Source: Limnochorda pilosa (GTDB lineage: Bacteria; Bacillota; Limnochordia; Limnochordales; Limnochordaceae). Taken from it: 64,000 bases of DNA. Below the pieces are notes generated by a model, which worked only from the letters and a program-made list of their open reading frames with translations, had not been told where the DNA came from and ran no database searches. Below, piece by piece: positions 35,817 to 43,865 of the stretch. The stretch's first letter is position 1; the number at the start of each line of letters is the position of its first letter. The position numbers were made by a program, and so were the translations under genes. The stretch is taken from NCBI RefSeq assembly GCF_001544015.1, contig NZ_AP014924.1, forward strand, positions 3,753,037 to 3,817,036, given 5' to 3'.

Positions 35817-36833
35817 TTACGGCCCACCCTCGCGCTGCAGCTTCCGGAAGTCGAGCCAGGCGTCCAGCATGCCCAGCCACGCCACCGGTTCCACCAAGGG
35901 CAGGAAGGGGGTGAGCAGAAGGATGGACACCAGCCACCTGCCCCCCTTGCCGACACCCCACTTCTCGAGATAGAACCAGACGACCGCAAGCCCCTCCACG
36001 AAGAAGAGGTGCGTGAAGAAGAAGACCAGGTTGAGGCCGAGAGCGAGCAGGGTCGCCTCGGACCCGGTCAGCCGCTGGGCGCGTACGGCCACCAGCAGGA
36101 GCTGGCCGGCGATGTAGCCCCACGCCAGCATCCAAGGAAAGCGCCACCGCCCGAATGGCTTCACCGGGCGCAAGGGCCGCCCGAGCCCCAGGAGCCAGCG
36201 CCCCGCCAGCCACTGGGCCACCACGGACCAGAAGCCCGTGGTCACCGCCAGGCCTGCGGGAAAGAGAAGGAAGACGCCTTGCGCCATCTGCTCCAGGTTC
36301 GCCCGCCAGGCTTCGAGCTGGGAGGCCGACGCTCCGCCAGCCTCCAGCGACCGCAGGAAGCTCTCCTCCATGACCGAACGCCACGACTCCACGGCCAGCC
36401 GAACCACGTCCACGCCCCAGGCAACCCAGGCGGCCACCCACACGATCGCAAGCACCCCCAGGGCGAAGACGGCGGGCGCCAGGTGGCACAAGGCCGGATG
36501 CCAGTCGCGCCGGTAGGCGTGGCCGCCTACCAGACCCATGCCGGCCACCAGCAGCACGAGCAACGCCCCAGAGAGGAGGAGCGGGAGCGTCTCCCGCGTC
36601 CCGGCCTCGAGGCCCATCCAGCCGTGGAGGACGGCCACCGCTCCGGCAGCCGCGAGGCTCCATGCCACCCCTGCCCGCCAACCCCGCAGGTCCGTCAGCA
36701 CCGCCAGGGGCACCGGCAGGAACAGGAGCAACGGCGGAACGAGCTGACCCACCAGCGCGACGGCGGGGGCCAGGAGCCCAAGGCGCCAACCCGGCTGCCG
36801 CGGCACGCCCGGCGACGCCTGCGGCTGGCTCAT
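35817..36833 (-). CDS. yybS: DUF2232 membrane protein (YybS-like)
   Basis: 338 aa from ATG at 36833 with about eight membrane helices. Placement directly before rplI and the pattern of an extended loop between helices 4 and 5, a central VTTGFWSVVAQWLAGRWLLGLG segment and a C-terminal LLLTPFLPLVEPVAWLGMLDAWLDFR match YybS. Its function is unknown. The start overlaps the stop of the MazG-like gene (ATGA). Confidence 0.82.
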   Translation of the reverse strand: MSQPQASPGVPRQPGWRLGLLAPAVALVGQLVPPLLLFLPVPLAVLTDLRGWRAGVAWSLAAAGAVAVLHGWMGLEAGTRETLPLLLSGALLVLLVAGMGLVGGHAYRRDWHPALCHLAPAVFALGVLAIVWVAAWVAWGVDVVRLAVESWRSVMEESFLRSLEAGGASASQLEAWRANLEQMAQGVFLLFPAGLAVTTGFWSVVAQWLAGRWLLGLGRPLRPVKPFGRWRFPWMLAWGYIAGQLLLVAVRAQRLTGSEATLLALGLNLVFFFTHLFFVEGLAVVWFYLEKWGVGKGGRWLVSILLLTPFLPLVEPVAWLGMLDAWLDFRKLQREGGP

Positions 36834-37150
36834 CCGCGGCGGGACTCCCGCAGGTGTCGCTCGAGCGCTGAGAAGTCGCCGTACCACCGTTCCAACTGGT
36901 GCTCCTCCTGGATGTTGGCCCGCACCTGTGCGGCCACCTTTCGCTCCAGATCGTCGTAATCGATGCCCAACCGCCGGGCCAGCACCGAGGTCGCGACGAC
37001 CACGGTGGCCAGGGTCTCGCCCAGGGCCTCTCCGTCGCCGTCCAGGCTTGCCCGCAAGAGCGACGCAACGCTTGCGACCAGCTCCGCCTTCAACCACTCG
37101 ACGGTCTTCACGTGACGGGCCAGGCTTCCCTGCAGACCGGGGGACGACAC
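36830..37150 (-). CDS. MazG-like family protein
   Basis: 106 aa from GTG at 37150, preceded by AGGAGGTGG at ideal spacing. HVKTVEWLKAELVASVASLLRASL, ATSVLARRLGIDYDDLE and the closing helix fit the short MazG-like proteins found between rpsR and yybS in spore formers. It lacks the full set of acidic EExxE residues of a working MazG, so it may not hydrolyse nucleotides. Confidence 0.7.
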   Translation of the reverse strand: MSSPGLQGSLARHVKTVEWLKAELVASVASLLRASLDGDGEALGETLATVVVATSVLARRLGIDYDDLERKVAAQVRANIQEEHQLERWYGDFSALERHLRESRRG

Positions 37151-37260
37151 GCGCGCCACCTCCTGAGGCGTGACTCCCCCCGCCGTGCCGGAGCTGAAGC
37201 GGACTGCCGCGCCTCCCTGAAAACCCGGCGTGGCCGGCGGGTTTTCCCGCCGGCCGGCCC

Positions 37261-37488
37261 TCAGTCGATGGTGTACGGCAGCAGCGCCATCATGCGGCTG
37301 CGCTTGATGGCGTGGGTCATCTGCCGCTGGTGCCGCGCGCAGTTGCCGTTGATTCGCCTGGGCAGGATCTTGCCGCGCTCGGTGAGAAACCGGCGCAGGC
37401 GCCCTGCTTCCTTGTAGTCCACGAACGCGATCTTGTCCACGCAGAAGGCGCAGACCTTCTTGCGCCGTTTCCGGTTGTTGCGTGCCAA
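37261..37488 (-). CDS. rpsR: Ribosomal protein S18
   Basis: 75 aa. [24 protein letters not shown] and [32 protein letters not shown] are standard. The CAFC pair plus a third cysteine and a histidine resemble the zinc-binding form of S18. The S6 partner is encoded two genes upstream (rpsF-ssb-rpsR), a universal order. Confidence 0.96.
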   Translation of the reverse strand: MARNNRKRRKKVCAFCVDKIAFVDYKEAGRLRRFLTERGKILPRRINGNCARHQRQMTHAIKRSRMMALLPYTID

Positions 37489-37535
37489 CGTGCGCTCTCC
37501 TCCTCGCGAGCCCGACGTCTCCGCCGGGCACAGCC

Positions 37536-37937
37536 TCAGAAGGGGACGTCGTCTTCGGTCAGGGGTGCGGCTTCGGCGTCGTCGCCCGCCGCGCCCTCGC
37601 GGGCGCCTTCCTGCCGCCTCGGCGAGTCAAGGAACCGGACGGTGTCGGCCACCACCTCGGCGGCCTTCCGCCTGGTTCCGTCCGAAGCGTCGTAGGTGCG
37701 CACCTGAAGCCGCCCGTCCACCGCCACCAACCGCCCCTTGCTCAGGTTGTTGGCGACGGTCTCGGCCAGCTTCCGCCAGGCGACCACGTCGATGAAGTCC
37801 GTCTCGCGCTCACCCTGCTGGTTGGTGAAGGGTCGATCGACCGCCAGGGTGAAGTGGGTGACGGCTGTCCCGCTCTGGGTGTAGCGCATGTCCGGATCGG
37901 CCACCAGCCTGCCGATCAGGATGATCCGGTTCAGCAC
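37536..37937 (-). CDS. ssb: Single-stranded DNA-binding protein
   Basis: 133 aa from GTG at 37937, giving the usual start [22 protein letters not shown]. The OB fold covers about 1-105; [21 protein letters not shown] is typical. A short linker leads to the acidic tip EDDVPF that recruits partner proteins. GGAGTGAAG supports the start over the ATG at 37964. Confidence 0.95.
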   Translation of the reverse strand: MLNRIILIGRLVADPDMRYTQSGTAVTHFTLAVDRPFTNQQGERETDFIDVVAWRKLAETVANNLSKGRLVAVDGRLQVRTYDASDGTRRKAAEVVADTVRFLDSPRRQEGAREGAAGDDAEAAPLTEDDVPF

Positions 37938-38015
37938 GGTTGCTTCACTCCCTTTCCTGGGCACGCGTGCGTTTTCGGCGGAGGCGTGGCCCAGGAGGGA
38001 CCGGCTCGGTTCGGG

Positions 38016-38351
38016 CTAGGACGGGAGCTCTGCCTCTTTCTTCTGCTGCTCCCTCTCCTTGGCCTCGTCCCGCACGATCAGGTGCCGGACCACCCCGTCG
38101 CTGAGCTTGAGCAGCCGGTCGAGCTCGCGGGTAGCCTCGCTCTCCGCCCGGAACTGCATGACGGCGTAGAAGCCCTCGGTGCGGTCGTCGATCTCGTAGG
38201 CCAGTCTACGGCGACCCCACTTGTCCAGGTGGTCCACCTCGCCCTTGTGGGAGGCGATCACCTGCTGGAGTCGTTCGAGGAGGGGATCGATCTGCGCCTC
38301 CTCGTCCAAGGTGGGCTCGAAAATCACCATCAACTCGTACGGTCGCGCCAC
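38016..38351 (-). CDS. rpsF: Ribosomal protein S6
   Basis: 111 aa. PYELMVIFEPTLDEEA, VDHLDKWGRRRLAYEIDDRTEGFYAVMQF and LLKLSDGVVRHLIVRDE are standard for S6. It starts the rpsF-ssb-rpsR operon. GTG start behind GGAAGGAGGTG. The leader carries a hairpin that might serve the known S6-S18 autoregulation. Confidence 0.96.
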   Translation of the reverse strand: MARPYELMVIFEPTLDEEAQIDPLLERLQQVIASHKGEVDHLDKWGRRRLAYEIDDRTEGFYAVMQFRAESEATRELDRLLKLSDGVVRHLIVRDEAKEREQQKKEAELPS

Positions 38352-38381
38352 CCTGGCACCTCCTTCCCCATGGACATAATG

Positions 38382-38404
38382 GCTCCAGGCGCACGACCTG
38401 GAGC
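38382..38404 (-). promoter_or_regulatory. Hairpin in the rpsF leader
   Basis: Perfect 8-bp stem GCTCCAGG/CCTGGAGC with a 7-base loop, located between the -10 box and the rpsF ribosome site. In other bacteria the S6-S18 complex binds a leader stem of this operon; I cannot confirm the required bulge motif here. Confidence 0.4.
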
Positions 38405-38419
38405 GGGGCAGACAGGTGC

Positions 38420-38425
38420 ATTATA
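38420..38425 (-). promoter_or_regulatory. Promoter -10 box of the rpsF-ssb-rpsR operon
   Basis: A perfect TATAAT on the minus strand about 70 bases before rpsF. No good -35 box is seen at 16-18 bases (TTCCGT at best), so the start may depend on extended contacts (TGG directly precedes TATAAT). Confidence 0.55.
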
Positions 38426-38535
38426 CCACCCGGCCCCCGAAGACGGAAGGGGGCATCGCGAGCCGCCGCTGGCCACAGCTGAGGCGTCGGACCCGACAGG
38501 CGCCGGCCACGGCTTCCCCGGCCAGCACGGCGCCC

Positions 38536-38748
38536 TCACCCCAAGGGCCCGGGTTCGTCGATACCTCGCTTCAGGATCGCCTTGACGCTTCGTTCGAAGC
38601 GGGGCCGGGGCACCATGACGACCCGTCCGCAGCCCTGGCATCGGATGCGGAAATCCATTCCAACGCGCATCACCTCCCACGTGTCGCTGCCGCAGGGGTG
38701 CTGCTTGCGCAGGCGCACCACGTCGCCCAGGTAGAACTTCGTTGGCAT
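38536..38748 (-). CDS. DUF951 family protein
   Basis: 70 aa. YLGDVVRLRKQHPCGSDTWEV and IRCQGCGRVVMVPRPRFERSVKAI match DUF951, a small protein with conserved cysteines found near the origin in most Firmicutes (close to ychF or rpsF). Its role is unknown; the cysteines suggest a zinc-bound beta fold. Confidence 0.88.
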   Translation of the reverse strand: MPTKFYLGDVVRLRKQHPCGSDTWEVMRVGMDFRIRCQGCGRVVMVPRPRFERSVKAILKRGIDEPGPLG

Positions 38749-38773
38749 CGCTCGTCACCTGCTTCCCCATTTC

Positions 38774-38869
38774 GCCGCGGCGCGCCGCGGCCCTCCCGGG
38801 CCCGCCGGCTGGCAGGGTCTGGGCCCGGGAGGATCCTCTCCCGCGGGTGACGGGAACTGGGGAGAGGAT
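38774..38869. repeat. Three consecutive inverted repeats between divergent genes
   Basis: The 151-base space between the DUF951 gene and the foldase gene holds, in order: an 18-bp perfect palindrome (38774-38791); a 12-bp perfect inverted repeat with a 17-base loop (38792-38803 with 38821-38832); and a 10-bp perfect inverted repeat, also with a 17-base loop (38833-38842 with 38860-38869). They nearly abut. No T-run follows on either strand, so terminators are unlikely at this upstream position. Confidence 0.75.
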
Positions 38870-38941
38870 TCGCCGGCCGTCCCCTGAAGAACCCTTCAGA
38901 TGGCGCGGCCCCTCGGGTCACGCGCCCCCGGAGAGGATGTG

Positions 38942-39901
38942 TTGCTGGACATGGTTTCACGCTTGCGCGATCGGCGCCTGGCCTGGTGGGGTGTGCCCCT
39001 GGTCCTCCTCCTGATCCTGGCCCTTGCTCGCCTGGTTCCATGGGCCCGGGCCGCCGGCGAGGGCGACGTGGTCGCCCGGGTCAACGGCGAGCCGATCGCC
39101 CGAGACGCCTTCTACGCAGCCCTGGAACGGGCGGCGGGCGAGCAGGTCCTGGATCAGCTCATCACCGAGGCGCTGATCCTGCAGGCTTCCCCGACCCTGA
39201 AAGAGCCTGTCGCCGACGCGGACGTGGAGAAGGAGATCGCCTCCCTCAAGGCCGCGTATCCTGACGAGAAAGCCTTTCAGGCCGCCCTCGACGCCTACCG
39301 GCTCGACGAGGAAGAGCTCGCCCGCCAGGTGCGCCTGAGCCTGATCGTCGACCGGCTCTCCTCCCAGGACGTCTCGGTGACGGACGAGGAGGTCGCCCAG
39401 TACTTCGAGTCCCACAAGGACGAGCTGGCCCATCCGGAGCGGGTGCGGGCGCGCCACATCCTGGTGAAGACCCTGGAGGAGGCGCAGGCCGTCAAGAAGG
39501 CCCTCGACGAGGGCGGCGACTTCGCCCGGCTGGCCGCGGAGCGGTCGCAGGACCCCGGGAGCAAGGCCAAGGGCGGCGACGTGGGCTTCTTCAGCCAGTC
39601 CGACAACCTGGTGGACTCCTTCAAGGAGGCCGCCTTCGCCCTCGACGTCAACGAGATCAGCGATCCGGTCAAGAGCTCCTTCGGGTACCACATCATCCAG
39701 GTGACCGAGCGTGAAGCCGCACGGCCGGCGAAGCTCGAAGAGGAAGCAGCCCAGATCCGGGACCAGCTCGTTCAGGAGAAGGCCACACCACCTGCCGAGC
39801 TGATCGGAAACCTGCGCTCCGGCGCTGAGATCACGGTCCTGTGGGACCGGTACCGATCGCTGCAGAACACTGATCCCGGCGCCTCCGGCGGGGCAGACTA
39901 A
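38942..39901 (+). CDS. prsA: PrsA/SurA-type peptidyl-prolyl isomerase
   Basis: About 319 aa. A signal or anchor helix (WWGVPLVLLLILALARLVPWA), an N-terminal helical chaperone region (VVARVNGEPIARDAFYAALE), a parvulin domain (RARHILVKT, LAAERSQDPGSKAKGGDVGFF, FGYHIIQV) and a C-terminal helix follow. It should fold secreted proteins outside the membrane. I see no clear lipobox. The start is uncertain: TTG at 38942 has the best-placed GGAGAGG; ATG at 38951 or 38900 is possible. Confidence 0.88.
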   Translation: MLDMVSRLRDRRLAWWGVPLVLLLILALARLVPWARAAGEGDVVARVNGEPIARDAFYAALERAAGEQVLDQLITEALILQASPTLKEPVADADVEKEIASLKAAYPDEKAFQAALDAYRLDEEELARQVRLSLIVDRLSSQDVSVTDEEVAQYFESHKDELAHPERVRARHILVKTLEEAQAVKKALDEGGDFARLAAERSQDPGSKAKGGDVGFFSQSDNLVDSFKEAAFALDVNEISDPVKSSFGYHIIQVTEREAARPAKLEEEAAQIRDQLVQEKATPPAELIGNLRSGAEITVLWDRYRSLQNTDPGASGGAD

Positions 39902-39924
39902 GCCCCACCGGGAGGTGGGCGCGC

Positions 39925-42117
39925 TTGGTGCGGGGCGCTCCGGGCAAGACACGTGGCCGGGCCCTCCTTCGCCTGGCGCTCCTGTCGGGATCGATCCTGT
40001 GGGCCTTCGCGGGGCTCCAGGCCTCCGCGAAGGCCCAGCTCTCCCCACCAGGGGAACCCCGGTTGCTGCTGGTCCTGGCCGACGGGCTTGGCTGGAACGA
40101 CCTGGGGCCGGCCCCGGGCGAGACTCTCGGCGCCTTCCGGAGCCGGCCGGCCGTCGGGCTGGTGACCGCGGGGCCCCGCGACCCGTCTGACCCCTGGAGC
40201 CGCTACCTCAGCCTGGGGGTGGGCCGCCGGACCGTCTTCCCCAGGGGATCCCTCCCCCCCGTCGTATCGCCCGAAACCAGGGTGGAGAAGCGCGAGGCCC
40301 GCGAGCTCTGGCACTCCCTCATGGGCCGGCAGGTGCCCGACACCGCCGGTATGCTCCTCCTCATGCCGCCGGTGGAACCACCGGCCCCCACCCTGGGGGA
40401 TGCCCTCCGTGAGGCCGGCGTCTCCCTGACCCTCATCGGCGGCGGGTCGCCCGCCGGGGAAGGTCCCCCGGCGGCGGCACTCCTGGCGGGATCCGACCGG
40501 ATCGTCCGGGGGGTGGTGATTCCGGAACCCCTGCAGGAGGACGCCGCGTGGCCGGGCGTGGAGCGTACCGACTGGGCCCGCCTGGACGCCCTGGTCGCGG
40601 GCGCGTGGGACGCGGACCTCCTGGTGGTGGAGTGGAGGGATCTGCAGCGGTTGGAGCGCTGGGAGTCGCTGGTGCCGGCCGCTCGCTACCGGTCGCAGCG
40701 GGCGGAGGCGCTGGCGGGAGCTGTGGCGTGGATGGGGCACGTGGCCGCCCGGCTTCCGGAGAGCAGCCCCCTGCTGATCCTTTCCCCCGCGCCTCCCCGT
40801 TCCGCTCCGGCGCGGGCCCCCGCCCCCCTGATCCTCATCGCGGAGACGGGTCCCGGCCTGGTCACGTCGGGCAGCACCCGTCGCCCAGGCCTGCTCGACC
40901 CGGGAGACCTGGCGCCCTCCCTCCTGCACCTGCTGGGTGCGGCGGGAGACTGGCAGGGGACCGGCCGTCCTTTGCAGGTGGTCCCGTCCCCGGATCCCTT
41001 CGCCGCCCTCGACCGCTTCTATCGCACGGCCTTGGGGGTGTCGCAGCTCCGGCGCCCCGTCCTCCACACGTACATCGTGCTCTTCGCGGGCATGGTCCTG
41101 GCCGCCGCCGTCCTGGCAGCCCTGGCCCCTGACGTGTCCCCGTCGCATCCGGTCCGACGGGTCCTGGACTTCGGCATCCTCATGGCGGCGTCCGCTCCGC
41201 TGGCGATGCTGGGACCGCCCCTTTTCACCAACGACGGGTGGGTGCACCTGGTGCTGGTGGTCCTCTTCAGCGGCTCCATCGCCTGGATCCTGTGGAGCCG
41301 GGTACAAGCCTTGTGGCGGTTCCCGGTGCTGGCCGGCGCCACGTTCGCCGCCCTGGCCGTGGACGTGGCCGCGGGGGCGCCCCTGGGGCTCCATGCGTTC
41401 CTGGGGAACGACCCCCTGGGCGGCGCCCGCTACTACGGCGTGGGCAATGAGTACATGGGCGTCCTGGTGGGCAGCGCCCTGGTGGCCGTGGGGGCCCTCT
41501 GGGAGTGGCAGCGGGCCCCTCTCTCCCGTCTGGCCGGGGCCGCCGGGCTCGCGGCCCTGGTGGTCGTTCTGGGGCATCCGGGGCTGGGGGCCAACGTAGG
41601 GGGTACCCTCGCCGCGCTGGTCGGGAGCGCGTACCTGGGGCTCCGGCTCAGGGGCCGGCCCCCGCGCTGGTCCGAGCTGCTGCTGGTGGGTACCGGAGCC
41701 CTGGGTCTCCTGGCCGCGGCAGGCGTGGTGGAGGTCCTGGCGGTGCCTTCGCCAGCCCGGTCCCACCTGGGACAGCTGGTGGCTCGGATGCTGCAGGAGG
41801 GCTGGGGCCCCTTCGTCGAGACCGCTCGTCGCAAGCTGGCCACTAACCTGAAGCTCGTGGAGTATACCCTGTGGAGCCGGGTCCTCATCGTCACCCTCCT
41901 CGCGTTCGTCCTTCTCCTCTACCGCCCCGTGGGGCTCTTCCGCCGGGTGATGGACCAGCGCCCCATGCTCGGGCGAGGGGTGGAGGCGGCCCTGGTGGCG
42001 GCGCTTACCGCGCTGGTCGTCAACGACTCCGGCGTCCTGGCGGCGGCTACGGCCATGATCCCCACCATGAGCACGCTGCTCCAGGCCTTGCGCGAGACGC
42101 GGGCCCCATCCGAGTGA
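39925..42117 (+). CDS. Large membrane protein with phosphatase-like N-terminal half
   Basis: 730 aa. After a signal helix (about 12-35), residues about 45-360 resemble the alkaline phosphatase superfamily (LLLVLADGLGWNDLG; later LLDPGDLAPSLLHLLG), but the metal-ligand set is not obvious. Residues about 385-720 hold some ten membrane helices, with the loop motif GGARYYGVGNEYMGVL and later HPGLGANVGG. It looks like an uncharacterised Firmicutes envelope protein. TTG at 39925 or GTG at 39928 follows GGAGGTGGG, 23 bases after the foldase gene, so both are probably co-expressed. Confidence 0.65.
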   Translation: MVRGAPGKTRGRALLRLALLSGSILWAFAGLQASAKAQLSPPGEPRLLLVLADGLGWNDLGPAPGETLGAFRSRPAVGLVTAGPRDPSDPWSRYLSLGVGRRTVFPRGSLPPVVSPETRVEKREARELWHSLMGRQVPDTAGMLLLMPPVEPPAPTLGDALREAGVSLTLIGGGSPAGEGPPAAALLAGSDRIVRGVVIPEPLQEDAAWPGVERTDWARLDALVAGAWDADLLVVEWRDLQRLERWESLVPAARYRSQRAEALAGAVAWMGHVAARLPESSPLLILSPAPPRSAPARAPAPLILIAETGPGLVTSGSTRRPGLLDPGDLAPSLLHLLGAAGDWQGTGRPLQVVPSPDPFAALDRFYRTALGVSQLRRPVLHTYIVLFAGMVLAAAVLAALAPDVSPSHPVRRVLDFGILMAASAPLAMLGPPLFTNDGWVHLVLVVLFSGSIAWILWSRVQALWRFPVLAGATFAALAVDVAAGAPLGLHAFLGNDPLGGARYYGVGNEYMGVLVGSALVAVGALWEWQRAPLSRLAGAAGLAALVVVLGHPGLGANVGGTLAALVGSAYLGLRLRGRPPRWSELLLVGTGALGLLAAAGVVEVLAVPSPARSHLGQLVARMLQEGWGPFVETARRKLATNLKLVEYTLWSRVLIVTLLAFVLLLYRPVGLFRRVMDQRPMLGRGVEAALVAALTALVVNDSGVLAAATAMIPTMSTLLQALRETRAPSE

Positions 42118-42135
42118 AGCGGGCGGGGCACCGGA

Positions 42136-42164
42136 TTGTGGCTCTCGGCGTGCTGCCGTATACT
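42136..42164 (+). promoter_or_regulatory. Promoter of the formate-THF ligase gene
   Basis: TTGTGG (42136-42141), 17-base spacer, TATACT (42159-42164), 27 bases before the GTG start of fhs. Confidence 0.65.
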
Positions 42165-42190
42165 GGAACGAGAGGGGAAGGGGGACCAAC

Positions 42191-43864
42191 GTGCCGACCG
42201 ACATTGAGATCGCGCAGAGCGTAAGCCTGCGCCCCATCGGCGAGATCGCCGCCCACCTGGGCCTGGAGGACGACGAGTGGGAGCCGTACGGACGCACGAA
42301 GGCCAAGGTTACCCTGGAGGCGCTCCAGCGGAGGCTCACGCAGCCCCGCATCGGGCGCCTGATCTACGTCACCGCCATCACGGCCACCGCCGCCGGCGAG
42401 GGCAAGACGTGCACCGCCATCGGCCTCACCCAGGGCCTCGGCAAGGTGGGCCGGCAGGCGACCGTCTGCCTGCGCGAGCCGTCGCTGGGCCCCACCTTCG
42501 GCATCAAGGGTGGGGCGGCCGGTGGGGGCTACGCCCAGGTGGTGCCCATGGAGGAGATCAACCTCCACTTCACGGGAGACATCCACGCCGTGGGCACCGC
42601 GCACAACCTGCTGGCCGCGGTGATCGACAACCACCTGAGCAAGGGGAACGCCCTTCGCATCGATCCCAACCGGGTCGTCTGGCGGCGGGTCATGGACATG
42701 AACGACAGGGAGCTGCGGCAGGTCGTGGTCGGCCTGGGCGGCCCGGCGAACGGGGTGGTCCGGGAGACGGGCTTCGACATCACCGTCGCCTCGGAGGTGA
42801 TGGCGATCCTCTGCCTGGCCGATAGCATCACGGATCTCAAGGAACGACTGGGCCGGATGCTGGTCGCCTATACCTACGAGGGCGAGCCCGTCTACGCCCG
42901 CGACCTGGGCGTGCACGGGGCCATGGCGGCCCTGCTGCGGGACGCCTTCCGGCCCAACCTGGTGCAGACGCTCGAGGGCCAGCCGGCCTTCGTCCACGGA
43001 GGGCCCTTCGCCAACATCGCGCACGGCAACAACTCGATCCTGGCCACCGAGCTGGCGCTGCGGCTCTCGGAGCTGGTCGTCACCGAGGGCGGGTTCGGCG
43101 CGGACCTGGGAGCGGAGAAGTTCTTCGACATCGTGCACGGCTACACCGGCCTCACCCCCGACGTGGTGGTGCTCGTGGCCTCGGTGCGGGCCCTCCACAT
43201 GCACGGCGGGGTGTCGAAGCGCGAGGTGGAGCAAGCCAACCCTGAGGCGCTCCTGGCGGGTATGCCCAACCTGATCCGGCACATCGAGAACGTCCAGCGC
43301 TTCGGTCTGCCGGTGGTGGTGGCCATCAACCGCTTCCCCACCGACGCGCCGGAGGAGCTGGAGCTGATCCGTACCCGGTGCGCGGAGATGGGCGTCCCCG
43401 TCGCCCTTTCAGACGTGGTGGCCCGGGGCGGCGAGGGGGGCGTGGAGCTGGCCGCAGCGGTCCTGGATGCCCTCGACCAGCGCCCCGCCGATTTCCGTCC
43501 ACTCTACCACTGGAACCTCCCCATCACCGAGAAGCTCGACCGGCTGGCGACCCAGATCTACGGAGCCGACGGGGTGGAGCTCAGCCCCGCGGCCCAGAAG
43601 CAGGTCCGGGAGGCGGAGAGGAACGGGTGGGGCCAACTCCCCCTTTGTGTGGCCAAGACCCAGCACTCGCTCTCGGACGATCCCGACCTGAAGGGCGCCC
43701 CGACCGGGTGGAAGCTCCGGGTGCGGGAGATCCGCCCCTCGCTGGGCGCGGGGTTCCTGGTCTGCCTGGCCGGAGACGTCATGACCATGCCGGGGCTGCC
43801 GACCCACCCCGCCGCGGAGCGGGTGGACATCGACGCCTCGGGGCGCATCACCGGCCTGTTCTAG
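42191..43864 (+). CDS. fhs: Formate-tetrahydrofolate ligase
   Basis: 557 aa. The P-loop-like TATAAGEGKTCTAIGLTQGL, EPSLGPTFGIKGGAAGGGYAQV, the GPFANIAHGNNS motif and the C-terminal PGLPTHPAAERVDID are all present. It makes 10-formyl-THF from formate, ATP and THF. Together with the glycine cleavage operon that converges on it, it supplies one-carbon units on folate. Stops one base before the pheA-M24 stop. Confidence 0.96.
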   Translation: MPTDIEIAQSVSLRPIGEIAAHLGLEDDEWEPYGRTKAKVTLEALQRRLTQPRIGRLIYVTAITATAAGEGKTCTAIGLTQGLGKVGRQATVCLREPSLGPTFGIKGGAAGGGYAQVVPMEEINLHFTGDIHAVGTAHNLLAAVIDNHLSKGNALRIDPNRVVWRRVMDMNDRELRQVVVGLGGPANGVVRETGFDITVASEVMAILCLADSITDLKERLGRMLVAYTYEGEPVYARDLGVHGAMAALLRDAFRPNLVQTLEGQPAFVHGGPFANIAHGNNSILATELALRLSELVVTEGGFGADLGAEKFFDIVHGYTGLTPDVVVLVASVRALHMHGGVSKREVEQANPEALLAGMPNLIRHIENVQRFGLPVVVAINRFPTDAPEELELIRTRCAEMGVPVALSDVVARGGEGGVELAAAVLDALDQRPADFRPLYHWNLPITEKLDRLATQIYGADGVELSPAAQKQVREAERNGWGQLPLCVAKTQHSLSDDPDLKGAPTGWKLRVREIRPSLGAGFLVCLAGDVMTMPGLPTHPAAERVDIDASGRITGLF

Positions 43865-43865
43865 G

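Noticed and set aside
38414..38419. GCACCT pairing with AGGTGC at the rpsF ribosome site as a translation switch
   Set aside because: The upstream element directly follows the -10 box, so it would lie before the transcript start and not be in the mRNA.
39898..42351. An 817-codon minus-strand open frame opposite the foldase end and membrane protein
   Set aside because: Product is rich in Gly/Arg/Gln/His with no domains, while the plus strand has a signal helix and regular membrane segments.
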